A stretch of DNA of 64,000 nt from JAJDGF01 sp031549325 (GCA_031549325.1 JAVBQA010000058.1:10078-74077); one strand, 5' to 3'; positions 44,696 to 52,778 are shown, counted from the first letter of the stretch. Notes: generated from the sequence alone by a model not told the origin. Numbers and translations: made by a program.

Positions 44696-45617
44696 AACCC
44701 TTCACGGCGCCCACCATGACGCCCTTGACAAAGTAGCGCTGCAGGAACGGGTAGATCAGCAAAATGGGCACGGTCGCGAACACGATGCACGCCGCCTGAA
44801 TCACTTCCGGCGTGATGAACGGCGCGCCCACCGAGCTCTCCAGCGCGCCCTGATTGCGGCCGGACGTGTCCACAAACAGCGACAGCTTGTACTGCAGCGT
44901 ATACAGCGTTGTATCCTTGGTGATGTAGAACAGCACATCCTGATACGCATTCCAGCGCCCCACCGCATAAAACAGCGTCAGCGTGGCCAGCACCGGCATG
45001 GATAGCGGCAGATAGATGCGCATGAGGATGGTGAAGTCGTTCGCGCCGTCGATGAACGCAGACTCCTCCAGCGAGTCGGGCACGCTGTTTTGGAAGTAGT
45101 TCTTCAAGATGATCATGTTGTAGGGCGACAGCGCCAGCGGCAGCATCAGCGACCAGCGGGTGTTCAGCAGCCCCAAGTCGCGCATCAGCAGGAAGTCCGG
45201 AATGATGCCCGCCGTGAAGTACAGCGTGAACACGAAGAAAAATGTGAGCGCGCCGCGTCCTTTCAAGCGCCTCCGGGTGAGCGGATATGCCGCCAGAATG
45301 GTGAGCGCCATGCCGATCACCGTGAACACCACGGTGACCTGCACCGAAAACCATAGCGAGCGCATCATGGCGCGGTCGCTGAACACTTGCCGATACGCCT
45401 CGAAATCCAGCTCCCGCGGCCATAGGTACACCTGCTGCGCGGTGACCATGGCATTGGAAGAGATCGATTTTGCGACCACGTGCAGAAACGGCAGCAGGCA
45501 GGTCAGGCTCAGGATTGCGACGAACAAATAGATCAGCGTCTGCACGGCACTGTCTGCGATCGAATGCCGGATGCGGTTGCGCCGGGCAGAATGCGGCGCG
45601 GAAGAAACCTGTGCCAC
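44694..45617 (-). CDS. Carbohydrate ABC transporter permease (LplC/YtcP type)
   Basis: 307 residues with about six membrane helices; EAA loop SLEESAFIDGANDFTILMRI and the conserved end QRYFVKGVMVGAVKG. An in-frame shadow extends past the stop in another frame. Partner of the LplB-type permease 19 bases upstream. LplBC/YtcP-YteP-type importers carry oligogalacturonides or rhamnogalacturonides in Bacillus. Confidence 0.9.
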   Translation of the reverse strand: MAQVSSAPHSARRNRIRHSIADSAVQTLIYLFVAILSLTCLLPFLHVVAKSISSNAMVTAQQVYLWPRELDFEAYRQVFSDRAMMRSLWFSVQVTVVFTVIGMALTILAAYPLTRRRLKGRGALTFFFVFTLYFTAGIIPDFLLMRDLGLLNTRWSLMLPLALSPYNMIILKNYFQNSVPDSLEESAFIDGANDFTILMRIYLPLSMPVLATLTLFYAVGRWNAYQDVLFYITKDTTLYTLQYKLSLFVDTSGRNQGALESSVGAPFITPEVIQAACIVFATVPILLIYPFLQRYFVKGVMVGAVKG

Positions 45618-45636
45618 GCGATGATCCTCCCCTCAG

Positions 45637-46581
45637 TCACATCAGTCCGTCTTCGCCAATCCTCTTGCTGAAAAAATTGGCCGCCAGCACGAGAGCGAGC
45701 CCAACCACGCCCTGGAACAACCCCACGGCGGTGGCAAAGTTGTATTTGGGCGGCGCGGACGCCAGACCCTTTTCACGCACATAGATCGAGATCACGTTAT
45801 ACACGTCGCGCACCATCACATTGCCCATCGAGTACGCGCGTTCAAACCCGGAACCCATCATGCGCCCGAGCTGCATGATCAGCATCACCACGATGGTGCT
45901 GCGGATGCATGGCAGCGTCACCGACCAAATCTTTCGCCAGCGCCCCGCGCCGTCCATCGTGGCGGCTTCGTACAACTCCGGGCTGATGGAACTGATGGCT
46001 GACAGATAGATGATTGAACCCCAGCCCATATTCTGCCAAACGCCGATCAGCACATAGCTGACCACCCAATTGGCATTCGTCGTCAAAAACGGGATTGGCT
46101 GACCGCCCATGCTTTTGATGAGCACGTTGATCAGCCCGCTGCTGGGCGCCATCAGCTGATACATGATGCCTGAAATGATGACCCAGGACAGAAAGTGCGG
46201 CAGATACAGCACTGTTTGGCTGACGCGCTTGAACCACGCTGCACGCACTTCATTCAGCAACAGCGCCAGCATGATGGGAAACGGAAATCCTGCCAACAGA
46301 TCCAGAAAATTCAGCATCAGCGTGTTTCTGAGCACCAGATAAAAATCCTTGTCCTTAAACACGTCGCGGAAGATCTGCAGCCCAACGAAGTCGCCGCTAT
46401 ATGGCAACGAGATCTTGAGCGGCTTGCCCTGAAACGCCATGCGCAGACCCGCCAGCGGCACATATTTGAACAGAAACAGGTATGCCACCGGAATGAGCAG
46501 CATCAAGTACAACATCCAATCCCGCTTGATCAGAACCCATGTGCGTTCCGCCCATGACCCTCTCGACAACCGGCTGTCCAT
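45637..46581 (-). CDS. Carbohydrate ABC transporter permease (LplB/YteP type)
   Basis: 314 residues from the ATG at 46581, 7 bases after GAGGGGG; the GTG two codons earlier overlaps that spacing. About six membrane helices; EAA loop ELYEAATMDGAGRWRKIWSV. First gene of the rhamnogalacturonide operon. YteP of Bacillus subtilis, in the YtcQP-YteP importer, is the closest functional model I can name. Confidence 0.9.
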   Translation of the reverse strand: MDSRLSRGSWAERTWVLIKRDWMLYLMLLIPVAYLFLFKYVPLAGLRMAFQGKPLKISLPYSGDFVGLQIFRDVFKDKDFYLVLRNTLMLNFLDLLAGFPFPIMLALLLNEVRAAWFKRVSQTVLYLPHFLSWVIISGIMYQLMAPSSGLINVLIKSMGGQPIPFLTTNANWVVSYVLIGVWQNMGWGSIIYLSAISSISPELYEAATMDGAGRWRKIWSVTLPCIRSTIVVMLIMQLGRMMGSGFERAYSMGNVMVRDVYNVISIYVREKGLASAPPKYNFATAVGLFQGVVGLALVLAANFFSKRIGEDGLM

Positions 46582-46617
46582 CGGCACACCCCCTCGTCGA
46601 TCGCTCGCCGCACCTTC

Positions 46618-46646
46618 TTTGTATCACATTTTTTAATCCGATTCAA
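46618..46646 (-). promoter_or_regulatory. Candidate promoter of the rhamnogalacturonide operon
   Basis: On the minus strand, TTGAAT (complement of 46641-46646) and TACAAA (complement of 46618-46623) with a 17-base spacer, 37 bases before the first permease gene. The -10 is weak, as expected for an activator-dependent promoter. Confidence 0.4.
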
Positions 46647-46919
46647 CGACCAATACCACCGTTTATCCATAATTCCGGTGACTTTTTAAGCATTTGCCAC
46701 ATGTTTTTGATGAAATGGCATCAATCGGCGCAAGCTACATTCTGAGTGACAGAGTTCGCGCACACGTCATTCCCGGAACCGGGCCATAGGGATCAGGGAC
46801 ACGACGCGGCACGCGTCTTGCAAACAACGATGGCGCAGAAACAAGCAAGGCAGTCCATGCCTTCGGCGTCGTTGGCCAGAAAGATGATGAAGTTGAAGAA
46901 CGCGCTGCACAGCGCGTTC

Positions 46920-47051
46920 TTCACCGTACTCGCCAGAATCGGCCAGCGGGTTTTGGACAGACGCCTGCATCACGCAGCCGCACATGCCAAGCGCCTCGCC
47001 CACCAGCATCACCATCAGTGCCCGCAGCAGGCGGATCAGCCAGATGATGTC
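46920..47051 (-). pseudogene. Remnant of a FecCD-type iron/siderophore permease
   Basis: About 44 codons on the minus strand, including ALMVMLVGEALGMCGCVMQA and QNPLADSGEYG, match the first conserved block of BtuC/FecCD permeases (RLPRxLxAxLVGAALAxSGxxxQxxxxNPLADP). The frame has no further family sequence on either side, so only a fragment survives. It sits at the far end of the iron island, suggesting a lost siderophore or heme importer. Confidence 0.65.
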
Positions 47052-47155
47052 GGCATTCGGCCCGTGCAGCGCGGCCTCGCGCCCGACCGGAGGCAGCCCA
47101 AACAGCTTGTGTGACAGGATGCATTTTCGGCGGATGACCGTCAAATGATGAACAA

Positions 47156-47184
47156 AACAAAGGACGCTGCGATGCGTCCCTTGT
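47156..47184 (-). terminator. Terminator of the second iron unit
   Basis: On the minus strand, GGGACGC, a 6-base loop and GCGTCC are followed by a T-rich run TTTGTTTTGTT, about 75 bases after the last gene (47259). Confidence 0.7.
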
Positions 47185-47258
47185 TCTATTTCTCGCACCC
47201 GATTACAGAGACGATGGCGGTTTGCTTCAGCACCCAGCCCCGCGCGTCCCCCCTTCCA

Positions 47259-47738
47259 TCACGCCTCCAGCGCGCGCTCGCCCAGCTCGGTCAGCGACAC
47301 CGCGCCCATCTCAAGCAGCGCCGTGTCGAACAGGAATCCCGGCATGACGCCGCCTTCGGACACCGTATCCTCGAAGTACTTAAACACCTCGGATTCGCGG
47401 TAGGCACGCTCGATATGCCCGCACACCGACACGTCTTCCCGGTAGCTGAGTAGATCCCTGTGCATCAGGGCGCTGATCGTTTGGCAGCGCTGGCGCACGT
47501 CCTGCAGGGTATCCGACAGCTGCTCCAGCAACACCGGGGACAGCGCCACGGCCCGGCAGTGTTCCGCGGCGCTGCTGGCCATCACAAAGCTGGCCACCGG
47601 CAGCATCTCGCGACTCGCGAACCTGCGCAGCATCTCCGCCTCTTCCTCGCGCAATCCCTGTGCCGGGCGGCAGCCGCAGCCCGCGTGTCCGTGATGGTGA
47701 TGATGCCCGCAGCCGCAGTCATGTTCGTGCTCCATCAT
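47259..47738 (-). CDS. His/Cys-rich N-terminus protein of unknown function
   Basis: 159 residues (157 if the adjacent ATG at 47732 region is used). The first about 26 residues hold a dense metal-ligand cluster: HEHDCGCGHHHHHGHAGCGC. The rest is a soluble helical domain rich in Glu, Leu and Ala with no family I recognise. GGGAG precedes the double ATG. It is the last gene of an iron-controlled unit, 10 bases after the secreted protein gene. A metal-binding, storage or delivery role is suggested by the N-terminus and context but nothing more specific. Confidence 0.7.
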   Translation of the reverse strand: MMEHEHDCGCGHHHHHGHAGCGCRPAQGLREEEAEMLRRFASREMLPVASFVMASSAAEHCRAVALSPVLLEQLSDTLQDVRQRCQTISALMHRDLLSYREDVSVCGHIERAYRESEVFKYFEDTVSEGGVMPGFLFDTALLEMGAVSLTELGERALEA

Positions 47739-47748
47739 CGTTCTCCCA

Positions 47749-48408
47749 TCATGCCGTCGGCTGCAGCGCGGCGTCCTGGCGCACGAAGCGCGCGACTGCG
47801 CCGCTTTGGATCTCTGTCACGTCGATGTTGTTGTCGTCCACCACGACAAAGCTGAACATCTCAGCCTCACCCTCGTCGCTCAGCGAGAACAGCGTGTTGT
47901 CATACACGAAGTAGCTGCACTCGCCTTCGTACTCGCCGCCCTTGTAGGCATAGGTGCCGTCCGTCCTGTACTCCATCCACATGCCGGGGATCTCGGGCAG
48001 GTCGGCCACCCATGCGCCGATGAGCGGATTGTCCACACTCATGGCGTCCGCCGCTGCGGGCGCGAGCCGCTTGTAGGTAAACGTGGCGTCGCCTTCCTTC
48101 ATCAGGATGGTGCTCTCGTCCGGAAATTCCAGCTTGCCAGTCTCCATCGTCAGCTTGCCGTCCTCGCCCAGCTCGCTACCTGCGAAGATGTCGTTCCGCA
48201 TCGTGAATCCGAACTGCTCGGTGACCTTGCCATCCTGGCTCACGGCGCCTACGCCGTCCGGGGTCAGTTCCACCTGGAACACGCCATAACCCGGGAACTC
48301 GACTTCCCATGTGCCCAGCACTTTGGGGCTGTTGTCCGCCGCCATCGCGACAGAACCCAGCGCAAACACCAGAACCAGCGCCATCATCAGCATTGAAAGC
48401 TTCTTCAC
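47749..48408 (-). CDS. Secreted protein with two lipocalin-like repeats
   Basis: 219 residues from a GTG at 48408, 8 bases after GGGAGGG. The signal peptide is VKKLSMLMMALVLVFALGS..MAA without a lipobox. Two similar halves follow, each opening with a G(T/A)W motif (VLGTWEVEFPGYG and LIGAWVADLPEIPG), then alternating beta strands with charged turns, ending in a VARF/TYKR-type strand. This suggests two small beta-barrel domains of the lipocalin-like kind. Function unknown; cotranscription with flavodoxin and DUF3793 genes suggests a link to iron. Confidence 0.72.
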   Translation of the reverse strand: MKKLSMLMMALVLVFALGSVAMAADNSPKVLGTWEVEFPGYGVFQVELTPDGVGAVSQDGKVTEQFGFTMRNDIFAGSELGEDGKLTMETGKLEFPDESTILMKEGDATFTYKRLAPAAADAMSVDNPLIGAWVADLPEIPGMWMEYRTDGTYAYKGGEYEGECSYFVYDNTLFSLSDEGEAEMFSFVVVDDNNIDVTEIQSGAVARFVRQDAALQPTA

Positions 48409-48441
48409 TTCATCAACCCTCCCGCTCATTCACTCATTGGG

Positions 48442-48864
48442 TCATTTCCCCGCCAGCTGCGCGCCCAGCGCAGCCAAGTTTGCCAGCGCGTCCGCGTCCG
48501 GCGATTCATTGCAGATCAGCGCCCGGATGACTTCCAGCCCTGCCGCTTTCGCGCGCGCCTCCCAGGTGCGCATCCATTCGCCGTCCCCCCAGCCGTACGA
48601 GCCAAAGAGCGCCACCGGCTTTGCCCTGAGCTCTGGCTCCACCGCATCGTACATCGGCGCGAACTCCGAATCCTCCAGCTCCTCCGCGCCCATCGACGGG
48701 CATCCCAGCGCAATCGCATCGTAGTCAAGCGCTGCGCTTGCCGAAAAAGCGCCCGGCTCAAGCAGATCCACATCCGCCCCGTTCGCGCGCGCGGCCTCTG
48801 CCAGCGCCTCGGCCATCGCCTTGGTGTTGCCCGTGCCACTCCAGTAAACCACCGCAACCCTCAT
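48442..48864 (-). CDS. Short-chain flavodoxin
   Basis: 140 residues. The FMN phosphate loop SGTGNT is at residues 9-14, followed by flavin-shielding loops around PSMGAEELE and GSYGWGDGEW. Ribosome site GGGGGG. Flavodoxins replace ferredoxin as low-potential electron carriers when iron is scarce, which fits a unit with iron boxes. Second protein-coding member with a known role in this unit. Confidence 0.93.
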   Translation of the reverse strand: MRVAVVYWSGTGNTKAMAEALAEAARANGADVDLLEPGAFSASAALDYDAIALGCPSMGAEELEDSEFAPMYDAVEPELRAKPVALFGSYGWGDGEWMRTWEARAKAAGLEVIRALICNESPDADALANLAALGAQLAGK

Positions 48865-48899
48865 GATCTATCCCCCCCTCTCTGAATGAATTGTGTTGC

Positions 48900-49439
48900 C
48901 TATCCATTGGCGACGATCAGCCGCTCAAAGCCGACGCCGCGTTGATAGCTCCGAAGCATGTCGCGCGTGCAGGCGTTGTATCTGAGGAAAGCCAACCGCG
49001 CTTTCTCCTCATCCTGATACACCTTCCAGCAGCCGCAGCACTTGTAGTCCCGGCCCGCGTTCTCAATAAACCCGACCACGTCCGCCAGCGGATACCCAAG
49101 GAACAGCCCGACCTCGTGCGGAAACTCCACACCCAGAAACCGCTCGCGCAGCTTCGCGATGCAGTCGCCAATGTCTGACGGCGTGTACCCCATCCCGGAC
49201 AAGAACGCGCCTGTCTCCGGCTGCACAAGATCCCGCAAGAGCAACCCAGGGCGATACACATACAGCAGCGCGCGCTCGGCGCAGCGGCACAAAAGCTGCA
49301 CATCGGCGCCGCGTTCCTGCAGCAGCGGGCGCATGTCGCGCGTCCATGAAAGCGCCTCGCCCGTGCCGCAATTCACCAGATTCCCTGTTTTGATCCCGGC
49401 CAGCGTAGGCGCGCAGTGGCGCACGATCAGCTCCGTCAT
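48900..49439 (-). CDS. DUF3793-family protein
   Basis: 179 residues from the ATG at 49439 (GGGGG upstream). It matches DUF3793 in the pattern HCAPTLAGIKTGNLVNC, the central HEVGLFLGYPLADVVGFI and YKCCGCWKVYQDEEKA. This family is common in clostridia beside flavodoxin and feo genes and has no proven function. The CC.C motif and conserved His could bind metal. Its ATG overlaps the stop of a 30-codon small gene (ATGA). Confidence 0.88.
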   Translation of the reverse strand: MTELIVRHCAPTLAGIKTGNLVNCGTGEALSWTRDMRPLLQERGADVQLLCRCAERALLYVYRPGLLLRDLVQPETGAFLSGMGYTPSDIGDCIAKLRERFLGVEFPHEVGLFLGYPLADVVGFIENAGRDYKCCGCWKVYQDEEKARLAFLRYNACTRDMLRSYQRGVGFERLIVANG

Positions 49440-49528
49440 TTGTGGTTCCCCCTGCGCAACCGATTCTTGATTTGTCCAGAAATGACCAGCCACATCGCCA
49501 ACGCCAACACGCACAACAACCCGCGCAT
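49436..49528 (-). CDS. 30-residue putative membrane peptide (small ORF)
   Basis: ATG at 49528 with AAAGGA about 9 bases upstream; stop TGA overlaps the DUF3793 start as ATGA. The product begins MRGLLCVLALAMWLVISGQ, a single hydrophobic helix, then a basic tail KNRLRRGNHK. It is the first reading frame after the promoter and iron box. Translational coupling, a ribosome site and a membrane-helix composition support a real peptide; it could also be only a leader that couples translation. Confidence 0.6.
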   Translation of the reverse strand: MRGLLCVLALAMWLVISGQIKNRLRRGNHK

Positions 49529-49557
49529 GGTATCACATCCTTTGCGATCCGCATTAG

Positions 49558-49571
49558 TTAGTTATTGCTAA
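49558..49571 (-). promoter_or_regulatory. Iron box 1 (TTAG-N6-CTAA)
   Basis: TTAGTTATTGCTAA lies just downstream of the -10 of the second iron unit, positioned to block transcription. The motif recurs at 49637, 52765 and 53293 and resembles half sites of DtxR/IdeR operators. Confidence 0.65.
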
Positions 49572-49579
49572 CACATAGT

Positions 49580-49608
49580 AGTATACAGGACTTCCCCTCG
49601 ATATTCAA
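49580..49608 (-). promoter_or_regulatory. Promoter of the second iron unit
   Basis: On the minus strand, -35 TTGAAT (complement of 49603-49608) and -10 TATACT (complement of 49580-49585) with a 17-base spacer, about 50 bases before the small ORF. Confidence 0.75.
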
Positions 49609-49636
49609 CCATTTTCCTCGGAATTCTCCCGTAAAG

Positions 49637-49650
49637 TTTGTTTTAACTAA
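49637..49650 (-). promoter_or_regulatory. Iron box 2
   Basis: TTTGTTTTAACTAA, one mismatch from TTAG-N6-CTAA, embedded in a 20-base near-palindrome (49634-49653). About 28 bases upstream of the -35; it may help looping or a second operator-bound dimer. Confidence 0.5.
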
Positions 49651-49670
49651 CTTAAGTGCCTCGCCAACAC

Positions 49671-49713
49671 AAAAACGCAGCCCGTCCGATGCGTATCTCA
49701 TCGGACGGACTGC
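49671..49713 (-). terminator. Terminator of the feo operon
   Basis: On the minus strand, a 15-bp stem with one G-U pair (arms 49677-49691 and 49699-49713) and a 7-base loop is followed by GTTTTTG, 10 bases after the DtxR-like gene stop. GCTTTTG on the other side makes it possibly bidirectional. Confidence 0.85.
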
Positions 49714-49722
49714 GCTTTTGTG

Positions 49723-50130
49723 CTATATTGCCTTATTCGCCAGCAGAAGTCCTAGGCGCGTGGCCAGCTCGGCCAGGCGTTCGGGCGGGGTTTCGGCCAG
49801 CAGCGCATAGCCGGTGTTCACGGCCTCGGGCGCGGGCAGCGCCAGCGTTTCGCCAAACAGCCGGGTTGCGGCGCGGAAGCAGTCCGCGTATTGTTCGGCC
49901 AATGCCCATCCCTGCTCGGTAAGGCGCACCGCGCCGCCATGGTCGTGCGCCACTAGCCCGGTCTTGATCAGCGTGCCCAGCATGCTGTGGACGGTGGGCT
50001 TGCGAAGCCCCAACGCGCGGGCGATGTCAATGCAGCGAACGCCCTGCCGCCCCACGTCGAGCCGGTGAATCGCGAGGATGTAGCGGATGTTCGTGCCGGT
50101 CAGCGGCTTCGCGTTTGTCGCACCATCCAT
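49723..50130 (-). CDS. DtxR-like winged-helix regulator of the feo operon
   Basis: 135 residues from the ATG at 50130, which overlaps the stop of the preceding Cys-rich peptide gene (TGATG). The N-terminal winged helix CIDIARALGLRKPTVHSML is of the DtxR/MntR kind, followed by a short helical dimerisation segment. Compared with MntR from memory, the usual metal ligands (N-terminal Asp/Glu, the His in the hinge helix, and the ExxEH motif) are absent, and there is no His after about residue 65. It may sense iron differently or bind metal through other residues. Probable repressor acting at the TTAG-N6-CTAA boxes. Confidence 0.75.
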   Translation of the reverse strand: MDGATNAKPLTGTNIRYILAIHRLDVGRQGVRCIDIARALGLRKPTVHSMLGTLIKTGLVAHDHGGAVRLTEQGWALAEQYADCFRAATRLFGETLALPAPEAVNTGYALLAETPPERLAELATRLGLLLANKAI

Positions 50131-50312
50131 CAGCCGCGCCCCTTGGCGTTGGGGCCGTGCACGCCCTTGCACACGCCGCCCATCGCGCAGTGGTCACAGC
50201 CGCAGCCGCAGCCCGCGTCGCCCTTTTTGTTGCGCCGGATCATGCCAAACACCACGAACCCTACCGCCAGCGCCAGCGCGGCAGCCACCAGAATCGTCGA
50301 AAGGTTCGCCAT
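50130..50312 (-). CDS. FeoB-associated Cys-rich membrane peptide
   Basis: 60 residues. A single membrane helix about 6-24, then a basic stop and the cluster GCGCGCDHCAMGGVC, as in the FeoB-associated Cys-rich family (PF12669). It begins 4 bases after the feoB stop. These peptides are thought to assist FeoB, in the place of FeoC in other bacteria, but the mechanism is unknown. Confidence 0.9.
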   Translation of the reverse strand: MANLSTILVAAALALAVGFVVFGMIRRNKKGDAGCGCGCDHCAMGGVCKGVHGPNAKGRG

Positions 50313-50315
50313 GCA

Positions 50316-52736
50316 TTACATCCCCTCTCGCACCGCCACGCCGCGACGGAGCGCGCGCGGTTTCTCCGGGCGCACCAGCAGGCACACGATCAGCGCCGCC
50401 ACAGCCAGCGCGCACACCAGCCCGACCGGATGCGGCTGGCCTGAAAGCAGCAGCCCAAACTGGTACACCATCAGCGCCACGGCATAGGCGAATCCGCACT
50501 GGTAGACAATCGCGAACGCGGTCCATTTGGCGTTATTCATCTCGCGCCGGATCGCGCCGATTGCCGCGAAGCAGGGCGCGCATAGCAGGTTGAACACCAG
50601 GAAGCTATACGCCGCCAGCGGCGTGTAGGCGTCGCGCAGGTTGGCCCAGACCTGCCAGCCGTTCTCAGCCACATCGCCCGCCGCGCCAAACAGCACGCCA
50701 AACGTACCCACCACGTTTTCCTTGGCAATCAGCCCGGTGACGGTTGCCACCGCGCTGCGCCACTCGCCCCAGCCCAGCGGCGCGAAGATCCACGCGATTC
50801 CGCCGCCGATTTTCGCAAGGACGCTCATGTTCATGTCCACCATGCCGAACCGGCCATCCTCGCCCCAGCCAAAGCTGGACGCGAACCACACAAAAATCGT
50901 GGCCAGCAGGATGATCGTGCCCGCTTTCCGGATGAATGACCAGCCGCGCTCCCACATGCTGCGAAGCAGGTTGCCGATCGTCGGCCAGTGATACGCCGGC
51001 AGTTCCATCACGAACGGCGCGGGATCGCCCGCGAACAGCTTCGTTTTTTTGAGCATGACGCCCGACACGATGATCGCCGCGATGCCCACAAAATACGCGC
51101 TGGGCGCGACCCAGCCCGCGCCGGAGAACAGCGCGCCCGCAATCAGCGCGATCACAGGCAGCTTGGCCCCGCAGGGCATGAAGGTCGTGGTGATGATGGT
51201 CATGCGCCGGTCACGCTCATTCTCGATGGTGCGCGACGCCATGATGCCCGGCACGCCGCAGCCGGTGCCAATCAGCATCGGGATGAAGCTCTTGCCGGAC
51301 AACCCGAACCGCCGGAACACCCGGTCCAGCACGAACGCGATGCGCGCCATGTAGCCGCAGCTTTCCAGGAACGCCAGCAGCAGAAACAGGATCAGCATCT
51401 GCGGCACGAACCCCAGCACCGCGCCAACGCCCGCCACGATGCCGTCCATGATCAGCCCGGTCAGCCACTCCGCGCAGCCGACCCTCTCCAGGAAGCCGCC
51501 CACCAGCGCCGGCACGCCCGGAATCCACGGGCCGAAACTCGCCGGATCCGGCTCCTCAATGGCCGCGGCCTGGGCATAGGCCGAGAAGTCCACCGGCACG
51601 CTTTCCTCCAGATTTCCGTCGTCGTCGAAAAACTCGGCGGTGGCGGTCAGTTCCGGCGCCTGGTCGGGCTGCACGCCCGCTTGTTCGGCCGCCGCCTCGA
51701 ACGCCGAAACCAGCGCCGCCGGGCGCTCGTACTCGCCCGCCGCTTCCTCATAGGCGGATGCGCCGCGCCCGAACAGGAACCAGCCATCGCCAAACACGCC
51801 GTCGTTCGCCCAGTCGGTCGCCAGCGTGCCCACAGTCGAGATCGAGATGTAGTACACCAAGAACATCACCAGCGCGAAGATCGGCAGCGCCAGAAAGCGG
51901 TTGGTGACCACCCGGTCAATCTTATCAGACGCGCTCACCTGCCCGACCGCCCTCTTTTTGTAGCAGCCTTTCAGGATCGAGGCGATGTACACATAGCGCT
52001 CGCCCGTGATGATGCTCTCGGCGTCGTCGTCCAGTTCCTTTTCGGCCGCGCGGATGTCTTGCTCGATGTGGCTTAGCTTACCGGGATCGAGCTTGAGTTT
52101 TTCCAGCACCTTCTGATCGCGCTCGAAGATCTTGATCGCGAACCAGCGCTGCTGCTCCTGCGGCAGGCTGTGCAGCGCAGCTTCCTCGATGTGCGCGATG
52201 GCATGCTCCACCGTGCCGGAAAAACTGTGCTGTGGAACGGTTTTGGTGGCCTTGGCCGCATCCACCGCCGCCTGCGCCGCCTCCATCACACCCGTGCCCT
52301 TCAGCGCCGAGACCTCGACAACTTTGCAGCCCAGCTCGCGGCTCAGCTCCGGAATGTTGATCTTGTCGCCGCTTTTTTGCACCACGTCCATCATGTTGAC
52401 GGCGATCACCACCGGTATGCCCAGCTCGGTCAGCTGCGTGGTCAGAAATAGGTTGCGCTCCAGGTTGGTGCCGTCCACGATGTTCAAAATCGCGTCCGGG
52501 CGCTCGTCGATCAGGTAGTTGCGCGCCACCACTTCCTCCAGCGTGTACGGCGACAGCGAATAGATGCCCGGCAAGTCCATGATCGCCACGTCGCGATTGC
52601 CGCGCAGCTTGCCTTCTTTCTTCTCCACCGTCACGCCCGGCCAGTTGCCGACGAACTGGTTACTGCCCGTCAGCGCGTTGAACAGCGTTGTCTTGCCGCT
52701 GTTCGGGTTGCCCGCCAGCGCGATCCTGATGCCCAT
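50316..52736 (-). CDS. feoB: Ferrous iron transporter FeoB
   Basis: 806 residues from the ATG at 52736 (GGGGGAGGG upstream). N-terminal GTPase with G1 GNPNSGKT at 9-16, DLPG and NMMD; a helical GDI domain; then eight or more membrane helices with two Gate motifs around GCGVPGIMA. A long loop of about 90 residues (about 325-415, acidic, rich in Ala) lies between the first and second membrane helices. That makes it longer than the roughly 770 residues of E. coli FeoB. Imports Fe(II) across the membrane. Third gene of the feo operon, with its own iron box upstream. Confidence 0.97.
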   Translation of the reverse strand: MGIRIALAGNPNSGKTTLFNALTGSNQFVGNWPGVTVEKKEGKLRGNRDVAIMDLPGIYSLSPYTLEEVVARNYLIDERPDAILNIVDGTNLERNLFLTTQLTELGIPVVIAVNMMDVVQKSGDKINIPELSRELGCKVVEVSALKGTGVMEAAQAAVDAAKATKTVPQHSFSGTVEHAIAHIEEAALHSLPQEQQRWFAIKIFERDQKVLEKLKLDPGKLSHIEQDIRAAEKELDDDAESIITGERYVYIASILKGCYKKRAVGQVSASDKIDRVVTNRFLALPIFALVMFLVYYISISTVGTLATDWANDGVFGDGWFLFGRGASAYEEAAGEYERPAALVSAFEAAAEQAGVQPDQAPELTATAEFFDDDGNLEESVPVDFSAYAQAAAIEEPDPASFGPWIPGVPALVGGFLERVGCAEWLTGLIMDGIVAGVGAVLGFVPQMLILFLLLAFLESCGYMARIAFVLDRVFRRFGLSGKSFIPMLIGTGCGVPGIMASRTIENERDRRMTIITTTFMPCGAKLPVIALIAGALFSGAGWVAPSAYFVGIAAIIVSGVMLKKTKLFAGDPAPFVMELPAYHWPTIGNLLRSMWERGWSFIRKAGTIILLATIFVWFASSFGWGEDGRFGMVDMNMSVLAKIGGGIAWIFAPLGWGEWRSAVATVTGLIAKENVVGTFGVLFGAAGDVAENGWQVWANLRDAYTPLAAYSFLVFNLLCAPCFAAIGAIRREMNNAKWTAFAIVYQCGFAYAVALMVYQFGLLLSGQPHPVGLVCALAVAALIVCLLVRPEKPRALRRGVAVREGM

Positions 52737-52764
52737 ATGACCCTCCCCCATTTCCTCACGACAA

Positions 52765-52778
52765 TTAGTCAATTCTAA
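52765..52778 (-). promoter_or_regulatory. Iron box 3, between feoA and feoB
   Basis: TTAGTCAATTCTAA fits TTAG-N6-CTAA exactly, in the 70-base gap before feoB. It implies an internal iron-controlled promoter for feoB. A candidate -35/-10 (TTGTGC and TAATTG, 17-base spacer) on the minus strand overlaps it but is weak. Confidence 0.55.
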
